Positions 56,077 to 64,000 of a stretch of DNA of 64,000 nt are shown here, in pieces (within the stretch, counting starts at the first letter, position 1; each line of letters starts with the position of its first letter). The DNA is taken from assembly GCF_010731815.2 (NCBI RefSeq), contig NZ_AP022593.1, positions 2,356,001-2,420,000 of the forward strand. The letters are read 5' to 3'. Both the position numbers and the translations under genes were made by a program. Source of the stretch: Mycolicibacterium arabiense. Lineage in GTDB: Bacteria; Actinomycetota; Actinomycetes; Mycobacteriales; Mycobacteriaceae. Below the pieces are notes generated by a model. That model saw only the letters and a list, made by a program, of their open reading frames with translations. It was not told the DNA's origin and ran no database searches.

Positions 56077-57657
56077 CTAGGAGCACCCGACCGTCGACTC
56101 GACCACCGGCGGGCTGACGTCCAGAGTTCCGATGCCGACGGGTGCGTCACGGCGGTCGGCACTGCCGCAGTGGTCGGCCGGGGACATCCGCACGGGCACC
56201 CAGGGAGCAGGCGCTGCAGGCCAGCGGACGCGCAGTTCGTCGATGAAGCCCGTACTGGAGTCGAGGACGACGCAGGGCGCCGGAGTGGCCGCGGGCGCCT
56301 CGGTCTGGTCGATCACGACGGCCATCTGGTCGACGGCGAGCGCCTTGGCGTTGCCCAACGAGAACACGGTGACCGGGGTGGCGTGCCGAACGTCGAGTCG
56401 TCCGAACGTGATTCCTCGTGCGTCGTCGATGCCGACGCCCCCGCTGCCGCCCGTCGTCGACGTCGACGAGATGCTGCAGTCGTCGATCGAGAGGCCACTG
56501 ACGTCGCGTCCGCTCAGCGTCTCCGCGCGTACCGCCCAGTTGGTGCACCCGTCGAGCTTGGCGTCGTCGACGTGTACGTCGAAGTCGGTGAAGCGCGGGT
56601 CACCGGTATCGCTGGGTCGGGCCAGTAGGTGAATGCCGGTGTCGCAGTCGGTTGCGGTGACGTCGGTGACGCGCACCTCGCGGCTGGCCACGTAGTTCCA
56701 TCCCACGTCGGTGCCCGGTGCCGCGGAGTCGACCATGACCGCGGATCCGGTGCGCACCCCGGCAACCGCGAGTGCGCCGAGGGTGACCCGTCGTGCGCCT
56801 GCGACGCGGACGCCGTTCGCGGTGCCCCCGGTGACGCTGACGTTGGCGATGGTGAAGTCGGTGTTGGACCATTCGGTCAGCGTTGGGAACGAAAACGTAT
56901 GTGCAGCAGCGTCGATGGCGAACCGATCGGCGAAGTACGTGACGAGGGCCAGTCCGTCGTCGCCGGTGTCGCGCGCGGTGTACCCGTTGATCTCTGCCCG
57001 TCGGCAGGCGTTGAAGTGCAGCCCGTCGGCCTGGCTGCCGGAGACTCGGAGGCCGGCGACTGCGATGCCGGACACCCCCATCATGATCACGCCGGCCTGG
57101 GGACTCGACCGCACGGTGCAGCCCGTCAACGTCACACCGGCCACGGGCGGCCTGGGCCTCGACCACGGGCGCGGCGCGCTGGAACTGGGAGCGGGGCAGC
57201 CCATCACCCTGATCCCGTCCCCCATGGAACGGCGGGCACCGGACGCCCAGCGAATGTTGACGTTGCGCAACGCGATTCGCCAGGCAGGCCCGCGGACCAG
57301 GAGGCCGTGGCTGGTGCCGGTGCCCAGGGCCGGATCGAGGTTGTCCATGAACAGTTCCGCATCGGGTTCGAAGACCACCGCGACGTCGGAGACACCGGAG
57401 ATCACGATCGCCGCGGTACCCGGTGGGTGACGCTGCGCGAAACGATAGGTGCCTGCCGGGAAATGGAGTGTGCCACCTGATCGCACCGCCGCGGCCGCGT
57501 CCCGGATGGCCCGCGAGTCATCGGCGATCCCGTCACCCACGGCGCCGTGGGCCCTGACGTCGACCACCGCACTGCCGCCGCCCCGGCATCCCGCCACGAG
57601 AGTGAGGGCGGCTGCGGCGGGCAGACCGGCCAGGATCCGGCGCCTCGTGGTGCTCAC
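56077..57657 (-). CDS. Right-handed beta-helix lipoprotein, pectate-lyase-like
   Basis: 526 residues. N terminus STTRRRILAGLPAAAALTLV then AGC: a twin-arginine-like region plus lipobox Cys24, so a surface lipoprotein possibly exported by Tat. VDVRAHGAVGDGIADDSRAI is the start of the pectate-lyase-3/GH28-type beta-helix fold; repeated short strands follow to the end. Likely cuts or modifies the polysaccharide made by the locus; the catalytic residues are not identified. GTG start overlaps the GT4 stop (GTGA). Confidence 0.75.
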   Translation of the reverse strand: MSTTRRRILAGLPAAAALTLVAGCRGGGSAVVDVRAHGAVGDGIADDSRAIRDAAAAVRSGGTLHFPAGTYRFAQRHPPGTAAIVISGVSDVAVVFEPDAELFMDNLDPALGTGTSHGLLVRGPAWRIALRNVNIRWASGARRSMGDGIRVMGCPAPSSSAPRPWSRPRPPVAGVTLTGCTVRSSPQAGVIMMGVSGIAVAGLRVSGSQADGLHFNACRRAEINGYTARDTGDDGLALVTYFADRFAIDAAAHTFSFPTLTEWSNTDFTIANVSVTGGTANGVRVAGARRVTLGALAVAGVRTGSAVMVDSAAPGTDVGWNYVASREVRVTDVTATDCDTGIHLLARPSDTGDPRFTDFDVHVDDAKLDGCTNWAVRAETLSGRDVSGLSIDDCSISSTSTTGGSGGVGIDDARGITFGRLDVRHATPVTVFSLGNAKALAVDQMAVVIDQTEAPAATPAPCVVLDSSTGFIDELRVRWPAAPAPWVPVRMSPADHCGSADRRDAPVGIGTLDVSPPVVESTVGCS

Positions 57658-58802
57658 CGCGTACTCGAGGCCAGTTCCCGGCAGATCGAGTCAGCGGCGA
57701 GTGCGGGGTCGATCCGCTGCTGCCGCGTCGTGACGTGGGAGAGTCCCCGCAGCGCGAGTTCGGCGCGCGCCACGTCGTCTTCGCAGTATCGGCGCATCAG
57801 CCGGGCAAGGCCCTCGCGGTCGTGCGGGTCGAAGTAGTCGGCGCCGTCACCGCACGTCTCGCGGAGCACCGGGATGTCCGAGGAGAGCACGGCCGTGCCC
57901 GACGCCATCGCCTCCAGTGGAGGCAATCCCGCGCCTTCGTGCAGGGACGGCATCACCAGGAGTTCCGCCGCTGCCACCAAGGCCCGCAGTACCGCGAACT
58001 CGACCTGTCCGATCAACACGACTCGGTCGCCGTGGTCCTCGGCGAGTTGGCGGACCCGTTCGTCCATGGTCCGCACCGTGGCGCCTCCCCCGGCGATGAC
58101 GAGTTTGTGCGCAACGGTGTCGGCCACATCGGAGAACGCTTCGAGCAACAGCGGTAAGTTCTTGTATCGCTTCGTGTTTCCTACGTAGAGCAGGTAGCGG
58201 CCGTCGACCGGAGACCGGCTCGGATCGGCGGGCTCCAGCCATGCTTCGTCGACCGGGATCGGCGCCACCTGGACCCGCGCGGACGACGCGATGCTCCGCA
58301 CCGCAGCTGCGGTCGCCTCTGACGGCGTGAAGATGCGCCTGCACGACCGGGCGTCGGCGCGCAGCATCAACTGCGCGTACATGCGGTACGCAAAGCTCTG
58401 GCCGCTGATGCTCTGCGGCAGGACGTGAATGGTGTCGTGCACGGTGACGTAGGTCAGCATCCTGCGGTGGCGGGGCTTCAGCCGGGCCGCCGGGTACGGG
58501 TAGTGCGGCAGCCACACCGCCCGCGGACGGATCTGGTCGAACGCGTCACGCCACACCCGCTGTTCCGCCGCGGAGTACATGGGTGCGGCCGGATCCGACG
58601 CGACGACGACGTCGGTGCTGGGGCGCAGTTCGGGCAGGGAGTCCCGACCTGCCAGGACTGCCAAGCACAGACCCTGGCGAGCCGCGGAGTCCTCGAGATG
58701 TGGCAGATGGGTCCGGATGTAGGTACCGATGCCGCTCTGATGCACGTGGCGAGCATCGAAGAGGAGGTCGACGGGGCGGCCGCTGATTCGGGCTTCCAGC
58801 AC
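57654..58802 (-). CDS. GT4-family glycosyltransferase
   Basis: 382 residues, GT-B fold. N-terminal VDLLFDARHVHQSGIGTYIR binds acceptor; C-terminal YLLYVGNTKRYKNLPLLLEA and the EX7E pair Glu289/Glu297 in EGAGLPPLE bind the nucleotide sugar. I start at the GTG at 58802 because GAAGGAGG lies just before it; the frame opens up to 58922 with no comparable site. Cytosolic, builds the repeat unit. Operon with the beta-helix lipoprotein. Confidence 0.85.
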   Translation of the reverse strand: MLEARISGRPVDLLFDARHVHQSGIGTYIRTHLPHLEDSAARQGLCLAVLAGRDSLPELRPSTDVVVASDPAAPMYSAAEQRVWRDAFDQIRPRAVWLPHYPYPAARLKPRHRRMLTYVTVHDTIHVLPQSISGQSFAYRMYAQLMLRADARSCRRIFTPSEATAAAVRSIASSARVQVAPIPVDEAWLEPADPSRSPVDGRYLLYVGNTKRYKNLPLLLEAFSDVADTVAHKLVIAGGGATVRTMDERVRQLAEDHGDRVVLIGQVEFAVLRALVAAAELLVMPSLHEGAGLPPLEAMASGTAVLSSDIPVLRETCGDGADYFDPHDREGLARLMRRYCEDDVARAELALRGLSHVTTRQQRIDPALAADSICRELASSTR

Positions 58803-58924
58803 GTCGCCTCCTTCGTCGATCGGACGACCAAAGATTACGGTGCTGTCGATAATCTGCACCGCATCGGTACCACGTGCCTGCTCACGCGGAAGTGGTAAAT
58901 GCTTAGCAGTACACCAGATCACCG

Positions 58925-59665
58925 ATGTTCGGTTACCGTGAGCGAGTGACCGGCGGGCTCGAGGCTTTCGACGATTGGCTCAACTCGCTGCTCGCTGAAC
59001 GGGCTCGGGAGGCCGGCGAGGACGTCGATCAGTACGTCGTCCGCGCCGTGGCGTCGCGCATGATCGCCGACCAGCGACGCGTCGACAGCCCGGTCATCGA
59101 CGATTTGCTGACCCACCTCTCCAACGCCGGCGTCTTTGCCGAATCCGCCATGCCGAGCGTAACCGCCTCGATAACCGACCCGAGCCGGCTGCGCGCCCTG
59201 TATGCCACCGGACTGTTGGATTCGCCGCCTGAGGAGATCTACGACCGGATCACCCGCGCCGCAGCCGATGCACTCGACGCGCCCTTCGCCCTGGTGTCGC
59301 TGGTCGATTCCGATCGTCAGTTCTTCAAGAGCGCAGCGGGCATGAAGATCACGTCTCCGCAGGAAAGGCAGACGCCGCTCAGCCGGTCGATGTGCCAATA
59401 CGCCGTAGCAAACCGCGCACCCCTGGTTCTCGAGGACGCGCGGGCGGACCCGGTGTTCAAGAACCACCCTGCCGTCCGCGATGGGACCCTGGTGGCCTAC
59501 CTGGGCATTCCGCTCATCGATGGCGATGGAAATGCCATCGGCACGCTGTGCGTATTCGACACCAAGCCACGCTTGTGGGGCACGGGGCACGTCCAAGTGC
59601 TGAGCGACCTTGCGGCGCTGGCGACCGAACGCATCTTCGGCGCCACGTCCGATTCCGCCCGCTGA
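58925..59665 (+). CDS. GAF-domain protein
   Basis: 246 residues. The N-terminal ~75 residues are helical (LEAFDDWLNSLLAERAREAG); a GAF domain follows (about 85-240, with ALVSLVDSDRQFFKSAAGM, PLSRSMCQYAVANRAPLVLE and GIPLIDGDGNAIGTLCVFD). No output domain is fused. It may sense a small molecule or redox state and control the adjacent polysaccharide genes; no direct evidence. Start ATG at 58925 or GTG at 58946. Divergent from the GT4 gene. Confidence 0.8.
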   Translation: MFGYRERVTGGLEAFDDWLNSLLAERAREAGEDVDQYVVRAVASRMIADQRRVDSPVIDDLLTHLSNAGVFAESAMPSVTASITDPSRLRALYATGLLDSPPEEIYDRITRAAADALDAPFALVSLVDSDRQFFKSAAGMKITSPQERQTPLSRSMCQYAVANRAPLVLEDARADPVFKNHPAVRDGTLVAYLGIPLIDGDGNAIGTLCVFDTKPRLWGTGHVQVLSDLAALATERIFGATSDSAR

Positions 59666-59797
59666 CCACTGCCGTCCAGCTATCGCGGACGATGGCACTC
59701 TTTTACGATGCTGAACAAATTTCTTGACCCAGCCGCTAATTACTCTGCGGAGTCGGCTCGGCGCCCCTAAGGTTGGTTACCTCGGAGTCGGCGGGGG

Positions 59798-61348
59798 ATG
59801 TGCTGCATGCAAATGGACGTGAAGGCGAAGGCCCGTTCGGGGCCGAGTCGGCAGCGCGTCACGCTGCCGACGAACGCCGTGCGTCCGCCGTCCGGCCGCG
59901 ACGCCCCTACCCCGCACCGCTTCCTCGAACGCCTTCGATCCGAGTCCGGCTACGGTGCCCTGACGGTGGCGCTCGACGTCTGGGCGGCGGTGTGGGCGGT
60001 TTTGCTGGCACAGTGGTTGACCCCCGGCCCCGTCGGTGACCGCAACATCGCCCTGTACTCGTGGATATTCGTGCCGGTGGTCGTCGTCATCCTCGGCACG
60101 CGCTCGATGTACCGGCGACGCCTCGACCATCGCTTCCTCGACGACTTCGAACCGGTCGAGACGTCGGTGGCCGTCGCCACGCTGGCGACCTTGACGATCA
60201 TGCTGCTGCTGGTGCCGCCGTTCACGCCGGGGCAAGTCATCGGCGAGTACGTCCGTCCCAGCGACGTGATGGTGCGAATCTGGTTGTGCGCAGCAATTCT
60301 CATACCTGGAGTTCGGCTCATCAGGTCCCTGGCGCAGCGATACCTGCGGCGGAGGTACCGCTTCGGATCGCCTGCGCTGATCGTGGGCTCGGGCCCGATC
60401 ACCCACCAGCTCGTCACACGGATGCGTCAGGTGCCCGACTACGGACTGCATCCCGTCGGCCTACTCGACGATTCCCGGCCGACCGAAGCGGACGGGTTCG
60501 ACGTGCCGTACTTCGGCACCATCGACAACCTCGAGATCGCCGCTCGCGCAACCGGCGCCGCCGAACTCATCCTGGCGCCCTCGACGGTGTCCGACGAGCG
60601 CCTCGCGCGGACCGCGCACGAGGCGCAGAACCTCGGCATGCGGGTTCGGGTGGTGCCCAGGGTGATGGACGCCGTCAGCGGGGGCGCCTGGGTCGAGCAC
60701 TTGGGCGGCGTACCGCTGATGGTCCTCTGCCGGGTCGACCCGAGGGGTTGGCAGTTCGCGGTCAAGCACGCGTGCGACCGGACGGCTGCCGGCCTCGGCC
60801 TGCTCCTCATCTCACCGGTGTTCCTCGGGTTGGCGCTGCTCGTCAAGCTCAGTTCGCCGGGGCCGATCTTCTTCAGCCAGGACCGGATCGGCCGTGACGG
60901 CAAGGTCTTCGGCTGCTTGAAGTTCCGCAGCATGCGTCCCCTCGACCCGGCCAAGGACGACTTCGAGTTGGCGGCTGGCGCCGCGCCCGGCGGGGTCGAG
61001 GGGGTCGACCGGCGCACGCGGATCGGCAAGATCATGCGCAAGACCTCACTGGACGAATTGCCGCAACTCGTCAACGTCCTGCGCGGTGACATGAGCCTGG
61101 TCGGCCCGCGTCCCGAACGGCCCGAGTACGTGGAGCTGTTCGAGATGCAGGTGCGACGCTACGGCGATCGCCACCGGGTGAAGGCGGGCATCACCGGTTG
61201 GGCTCAGGTGCACGGACTACGGGGGCAGACGTCGATCGCCGACCGCGCCGAGTTCGACAACTACTACATCGAGAACTGGTCGCTGAACCTCGACTTCAAG
61301 ATCCTCGTCCTCACTGTCCTGGCAGTGCTCCGCAGTGCGGAGGACTGA
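59798..61348 (+). CDS. Second polyprenyl-phosphate sugar-1-phosphate transferase
   Basis: 516 residues: about four N-terminal helices, a Rossmann-like middle (ALIVGSGPITHQLVTRM), and a C-terminal sugar transferase domain from about residue 320 (KHACDRTAAGLGLLLISPVF, LKFRSMRPLDP, DELPQLVNVLRGDMSLVGPR, GITGWAQVHGLRGQTS). It would begin repeat-unit synthesis for the locus. ATG codons at 59798, 59807 and 59813 compete; the GCGGGGG spacing favours 59807. Related to, but clearly distinct from, the enzyme at 21666. Confidence 0.9.
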   Translation: MCCMQMDVKAKARSGPSRQRVTLPTNAVRPPSGRDAPTPHRFLERLRSESGYGALTVALDVWAAVWAVLLAQWLTPGPVGDRNIALYSWIFVPVVVVILGTRSMYRRRLDHRFLDDFEPVETSVAVATLATLTIMLLLVPPFTPGQVIGEYVRPSDVMVRIWLCAAILIPGVRLIRSLAQRYLRRRYRFGSPALIVGSGPITHQLVTRMRQVPDYGLHPVGLLDDSRPTEADGFDVPYFGTIDNLEIAARATGAAELILAPSTVSDERLARTAHEAQNLGMRVRVVPRVMDAVSGGAWVEHLGGVPLMVLCRVDPRGWQFAVKHACDRTAAGLGLLLISPVFLGLALLVKLSSPGPIFFSQDRIGRDGKVFGCLKFRSMRPLDPAKDDFELAAGAAPGGVEGVDRRTRIGKIMRKTSLDELPQLVNVLRGDMSLVGPRPERPEYVELFEMQVRRYGDRHRVKAGITGWAQVHGLRGQTSIADRAEFDNYYIENWSLNLDFKILVLTVLAVLRSAED

Positions 61349-62004
61349 GCATCTCCGCTCACCCCGCACACGTAGGCGTGATCCCCGACGGACTCCGGCG
61401 GTGGGCGCAGACCCGTGGGACATCGCTGTCCGAGGCGTACCTGCGCGGTGCGGAGAAGGTCGTCGAGATCCTGCTGGCGTTGCAGCGCAACGACGTTGCG
61501 ACGGTATCGGTGTACAACCTCAGTCGGGCGAACCTGGGGCGCCGCGACGACGAACTCGATGCGGTGTACTCGGCGTCGCTGCACTTCCTCAATACGTTGG
61601 TCCCCCAGCACTTCGACGGCTCCGCGTGCAGCGTGCGGTTGCACGGCGATCGCACGGCACTGCCTGCCGAGTACGTCGCAGCGGCAGAACATGTCGAGGC
61701 CGCGATGACCGGCGAGGACTTCCGGATCAACGTGCTCGCCGCCTATGACGCAGCCGACGAACTGCGCGCCGCTCAGCGTCGGGCGGAGCGCGACGGATGT
61801 GACATCTCGGCTGCCTTCGAGATCGGCGCGGTCGACCTGGTCATCCGAACGACTCCGGAGCCACTGCTGAGCGGGTTCCTGCCGTTCCAGAGTCAGTACG
61901 CGCAACTGATCTTCTTGACGACGCCCTTGAACGACCTCACGGGTAGCCGCATCGACGACATCGTCGCCGACTACCGACGCCTGCCCCAACTCCGGGGTCG
62001 GTAG
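61345..62004 (+). CDS. Divergent cis-prenyltransferase (UppS-like)
   Basis: About 219 residues. HPAHVGVIPDGLRRWA matches the UppS motif HVAIIMDGNGRWA and keeps the catalytic Asp; VDLVIRTTPEPLLSGFLPFQ matches the conserved Arg/Glu/Ser block. By eye against E. coli UppS, Asp26, Arg30, Ser71, Glu81, Arg194 and Ser202 are kept while Asn28, His43, Arg200 and Glu213 are changed. No ATG/GTG/TTG lies between the upstream stop and the motif; CTG at 61345 (overlapping the TGA) or ATC at 61351 (7 bases after GGAGG) are possible, GTG at 61378 would cut the first strand, and an in-frame TTG at 61198 lies deep inside the upstream gene. It may supply or bind the polyprenyl carrier. Confidence 0.75.
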   Translation: MSISAHPAHVGVIPDGLRRWAQTRGTSLSEAYLRGAEKVVEILLALQRNDVATVSVYNLSRANLGRRDDELDAVYSASLHFLNTLVPQHFDGSACSVRLHGDRTALPAEYVAAAEHVEAAMTGEDFRINVLAAYDAADELRAAQRRAERDGCDISAAFEIGAVDLVIRTTPEPLLSGFLPFQSQYAQLIFLTTPLNDLTGSRIDDIVADYRRLPQLRGR

Positions 62005-62009
62005 TCACC

Positions 62010-63401
62010 GTGGTGTCGAACGGAAACCCGTTGATCGTCGGCGCGGGTCCGGCCGGGCTCACCGCTGCCCTGAAGCTGGTCGAACGGGGAGCCACACCGC
62101 GAATCTTCGAGGCGACGAACCACGTCGGCGGTCTGGCCCGCACGCCGACCGACGGAGAATGGCGCATCGACCCCGGAGGTCACCGGTTCTTCACCCAGAG
62201 CGAGGAGATCCTCGACCTCTGGAAGTCGCTACTCCCGCCCGACGAGTGGATCTCGGTGCCCCGGCGCTCGGCCATGCTCGTCGACGGTCACTTCGTCCGG
62301 TACCCGCTCGTCGGGCGTGATCTGTTGACGCAGATGGGCATCGCGAAGGGAATGCGCGGCGCAGGCAGCCTGCTGTGGTCCCGGCTCTGGCATGACGTCC
62401 CGACCCCCGGCACGGCCAGCTTCCGCGAGTGGGGCACCCACGAGTTCGGCCGACACTGGTATCGGAAGTTCTTCGACGGCTACGTGCGGAAGACCTGGCT
62501 GGCCGATCCCGCGGAGATCGCCAGCGATTGGGCGAACCAGCGCATCAAGCCGATTACCTGGCGCACACCCCGGGCGGACGATCCGGCTGAGCAGGACGTG
62601 TTTCGCTACCCCCGGTTCGGTCCCGGCCAACTGTGGGAGGCAGCGGCGGCGAGGCTCGCAGAGTCGGGCACCATTCCCAATCTCCATTCCCAGGTCTGCG
62701 CCGTGCGGTACGACGGCCGGGGCTGGACGTTGGAGCTACACGACGGCCAGACCGTCTCCGGGGACGCCGTGTTCTCGAGTATGCCGCTGCGGTTGCTGGT
62801 CGAGACGCTGGACCCGGCGCCGCCCAGGCACATCCGTGCGGTCGCGGCGGCCCTGCGCCATCGCGCGGTCATCACGGTGGCCGTTGCGTTGCGCCAGCAG
62901 TACGACATGCCCTACAACTGGGTCTACACCCCCGGCAGTGAGTTCCGGGTCGGACGAATCCAGAACTACGGGCACTGGTCCCGTGCGCTCGCCCCGCACG
63001 ATTGGAAGGGCAGCTACCTCGGCCTCGAGTACTTCACCCTGCCCGACGAAGACACGTGGGTGGCGAGCGACGCGGGCTTGGGCGCAATCGTCGAGCAGGA
63101 CCTGCGTGCACTCGGCTTCGACGACCCGGTGATCGACCACCTGATGATCGTCCGGTCGCGGTTCGCCTATCCGGTCTACGATCCCACGCGCGAACGGAAC
63201 GTCGCTCGCATTCGCGACTACCTCCGACAGAGCCATCCGACGCTGCACCCGATCGGCCGAAATGGCATGCATCGCTACGACAATCAGGACCACGCGATGC
63301 TGAGCGCGATGCACAGCGTCGACCGGTACTTCGGAGCCGAAGTCGACCCGTGGCGGGTGAACACCGAGCGCGGGCATCACGAGACCGGGGTGCAGAAGTA
63401 G
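62010..63401 (+). CDS. FAD-dependent oxidoreductase / UDP-galactopyranose-mutase-like protein
   Basis: 463 residues. N-terminal FAD motif IVGAGPAGLTAALKL (about 9-23), FEATNHVGGLARTP, and DPGGHRFF resemble the UDP-galactopyranose mutase/protoporphyrinogen-oxidase-like family common in polysaccharide loci. It may make or remodel a sugar or lipid-linked sugar; the reaction is not known. Tandem GTG codons at 62010/62013; 5 bases after the UppS-like gene, so co-transcribed with it and the transferase. Confidence 0.8.
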   Translation: MVSNGNPLIVGAGPAGLTAALKLVERGATPRIFEATNHVGGLARTPTDGEWRIDPGGHRFFTQSEEILDLWKSLLPPDEWISVPRRSAMLVDGHFVRYPLVGRDLLTQMGIAKGMRGAGSLLWSRLWHDVPTPGTASFREWGTHEFGRHWYRKFFDGYVRKTWLADPAEIASDWANQRIKPITWRTPRADDPAEQDVFRYPRFGPGQLWEAAAARLAESGTIPNLHSQVCAVRYDGRGWTLELHDGQTVSGDAVFSSMPLRLLVETLDPAPPRHIRAVAAALRHRAVITVAVALRQQYDMPYNWVYTPGSEFRVGRIQNYGHWSRALAPHDWKGSYLGLEYFTLPDEDTWVASDAGLGAIVEQDLRALGFDDPVIDHLMIVRSRFAYPVYDPTRERNVARIRDYLRQSHPTLHPIGRNGMHRYDNQDHAMLSAMHSVDRYFGAEVDPWRVNTERGHHETGVQK

Positions 63402-63418
63402 CGGGTGCAGAGCGCGTG

Positions 63419-64000
63419 TCAGAGCGGGGTGGTGTCGCCGTACGTCGCTGATCGCCACTGCGGCGTGGCCTCGCCTTCGTGGCGCCACTGAGCATTGATG
63501 TACCAGTCGACGGGCCCGTAGGGGCCGCCCTGGACGACGATGTCGGAGTCCACGTCGTCGCGACCGCTGACGTACGTGACGTTCTCGATGCGGACACCTT
63601 GGCCTGCGACGTCCTGATCCGGGTTGCCGCCGCCGAGTTCCACTGCCCACCATGACGTCCCGACGTGGTCGTCCATCGTCACCGTGATGTTCGCGATGTC
63701 GAGGTCGTAGACCTGCAGGATCTGTACGCCGTAGCCCGACCCGGTGCCGCGTCCTGGCAGATACGCCGTGATGTTCTCGAAGGAGGCGTCCTTGACCCGG
63801 TACAGCACGACGGCGCTGCCGTCCGCACCGCTGGACGACACGTTGCCGAACGTCACTCCGGCGATGTCCTGGACGAGGATCCGTCCGGGACCCTCGAGCA
63901 CCAGGTCGTCGATCGTCAGGTTCGCCGACGGGAGGCCGGCGACGTCGAGCGCCCCGCGGATCGCGCCAGCGCCCGTGACGATGACGTCACTCGGGTGGTC
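63419..64000 (-). CDS. Right-handed beta-helix protein (C-terminal part, runs off window)
   Basis: At least 193 residues, open through the right edge. Repeated short strands (ILVQDIAGVTFGNVSS, DASFENITAYLP, DLDIANITVTMDD, VRIENVTYVSGRDD) have the spacing of a parallel beta-helix. A carbohydrate-active or surface protein is likely. A GTG at 63901 is an internal codon: the frame continues upstream with the same repeat pattern (VIVTGAGAIRGALDVAG). It is the second beta-helix protein of the locus, convergent with the FAD gene. Confidence 0.7.
   Translation of the reverse strand, partial: DHPSDVIVTGAGAIRGALDVAGLPSANLTIDDLVLEGPGRILVQDIAGVTFGNVSSSGADGSAVVLYRVKDASFENITAYLPGRGTGSGYGVQILQVYDLDIANITVTMDDHVGTSWWAVELGGGNPDQDVAGQGVRIENVTYVSGRDDVDSDIVVQGGPYGPVDWYINAQWRHEGEATPQWRSATYGDTTPL

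Overview
The window is high-GC actinobacterial DNA with GTG/TTG starts and NTGA stop-start overlaps. It carries mycobacterial signature loci: ESX-4, tandem cutinases, F420-type luciferase-like oxidoreductases, rmlBC and the three-methyltransferase family next to secY. Gene order follows M. tuberculosis Rv3447c-Rv3465 and Rv0712-Rv0734, but the two blocks sit together here. As I recall, fast growers such as M. smegmatis also have them close together. The best guess is a fast-growing Mycolicibacterium-type organism; species cannot be told from the sequence.

Layout. (1) 1-4.2 kb: ESX-4 type VII secretion (eccC4 start, eccD4, mycP4, eccB4). (2) 4.2-5.9 kb: a CGNR regulator divergent from an EamA transporter, with an 8-bp-arm inverted repeat between them. 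(3) 5.9-8.7 kb: four tandem secreted cutinase-like hydrolases. (4) 8.7-13.5 kb: the alpha-operon block infA-rpmJ-rpsM-rpsK-rpsD-rpoA-rplQ-truA on the minus strand. (5) 13.8-21.5 kb: NfeD-like plus flotillin-like pair, an SRPBCC protein, a receiver/glutaredoxin-like/thioredoxin-reductase-like fusion followed by a cyclic-nucleotide-domain histidine kinase, and two luciferase-like oxidoreductases. (6) 21.7-24.8 kb: a polyprenyl-phosphate sugar-1-phosphate transferase with rmlB and rmlC. (7) 24.9-28.5 kb: the valine catabolic operon mmsA-acyl-CoA dehydrogenase-mmsB behind a 24-bp palindrome. (8) 28.5-33.4 kb: HAD phosphatase, NarL-type two-component pair, a MarR/NmrA divergon with twin operators, and a second MarR protein. 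(9) 33.4-45.5 kb: map-adk-secY, three SAM methyltransferases, sppA, and the spc block from rplO back to rplN. (10) 45.8-49.8 kb: arylsulfatase, lipoprotein and formylglycine-generating enzyme. (11) 49.8-64 kb: a polysaccharide locus.

The polysaccharide locus is the most novel part. It holds a BcsB-like protein without BcsA, Wzz-, Wzx- and Wzy-like membrane proteins, a GT4 glycosyltransferase, a second phosphoglycosyl transferase, a divergent cis-prenyltransferase-like protein, an FAD oxidoreductase and two right-handed beta-helix proteins. Together they suggest a lipid-linked, Wzx/Wzy-type exopolysaccharide pathway, which is unusual for mycobacteria. The redox-receiver fusion with its kinase is the second system worth study. 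No tRNA, rRNA, CRISPR array, insertion sequence or phage gene was seen.
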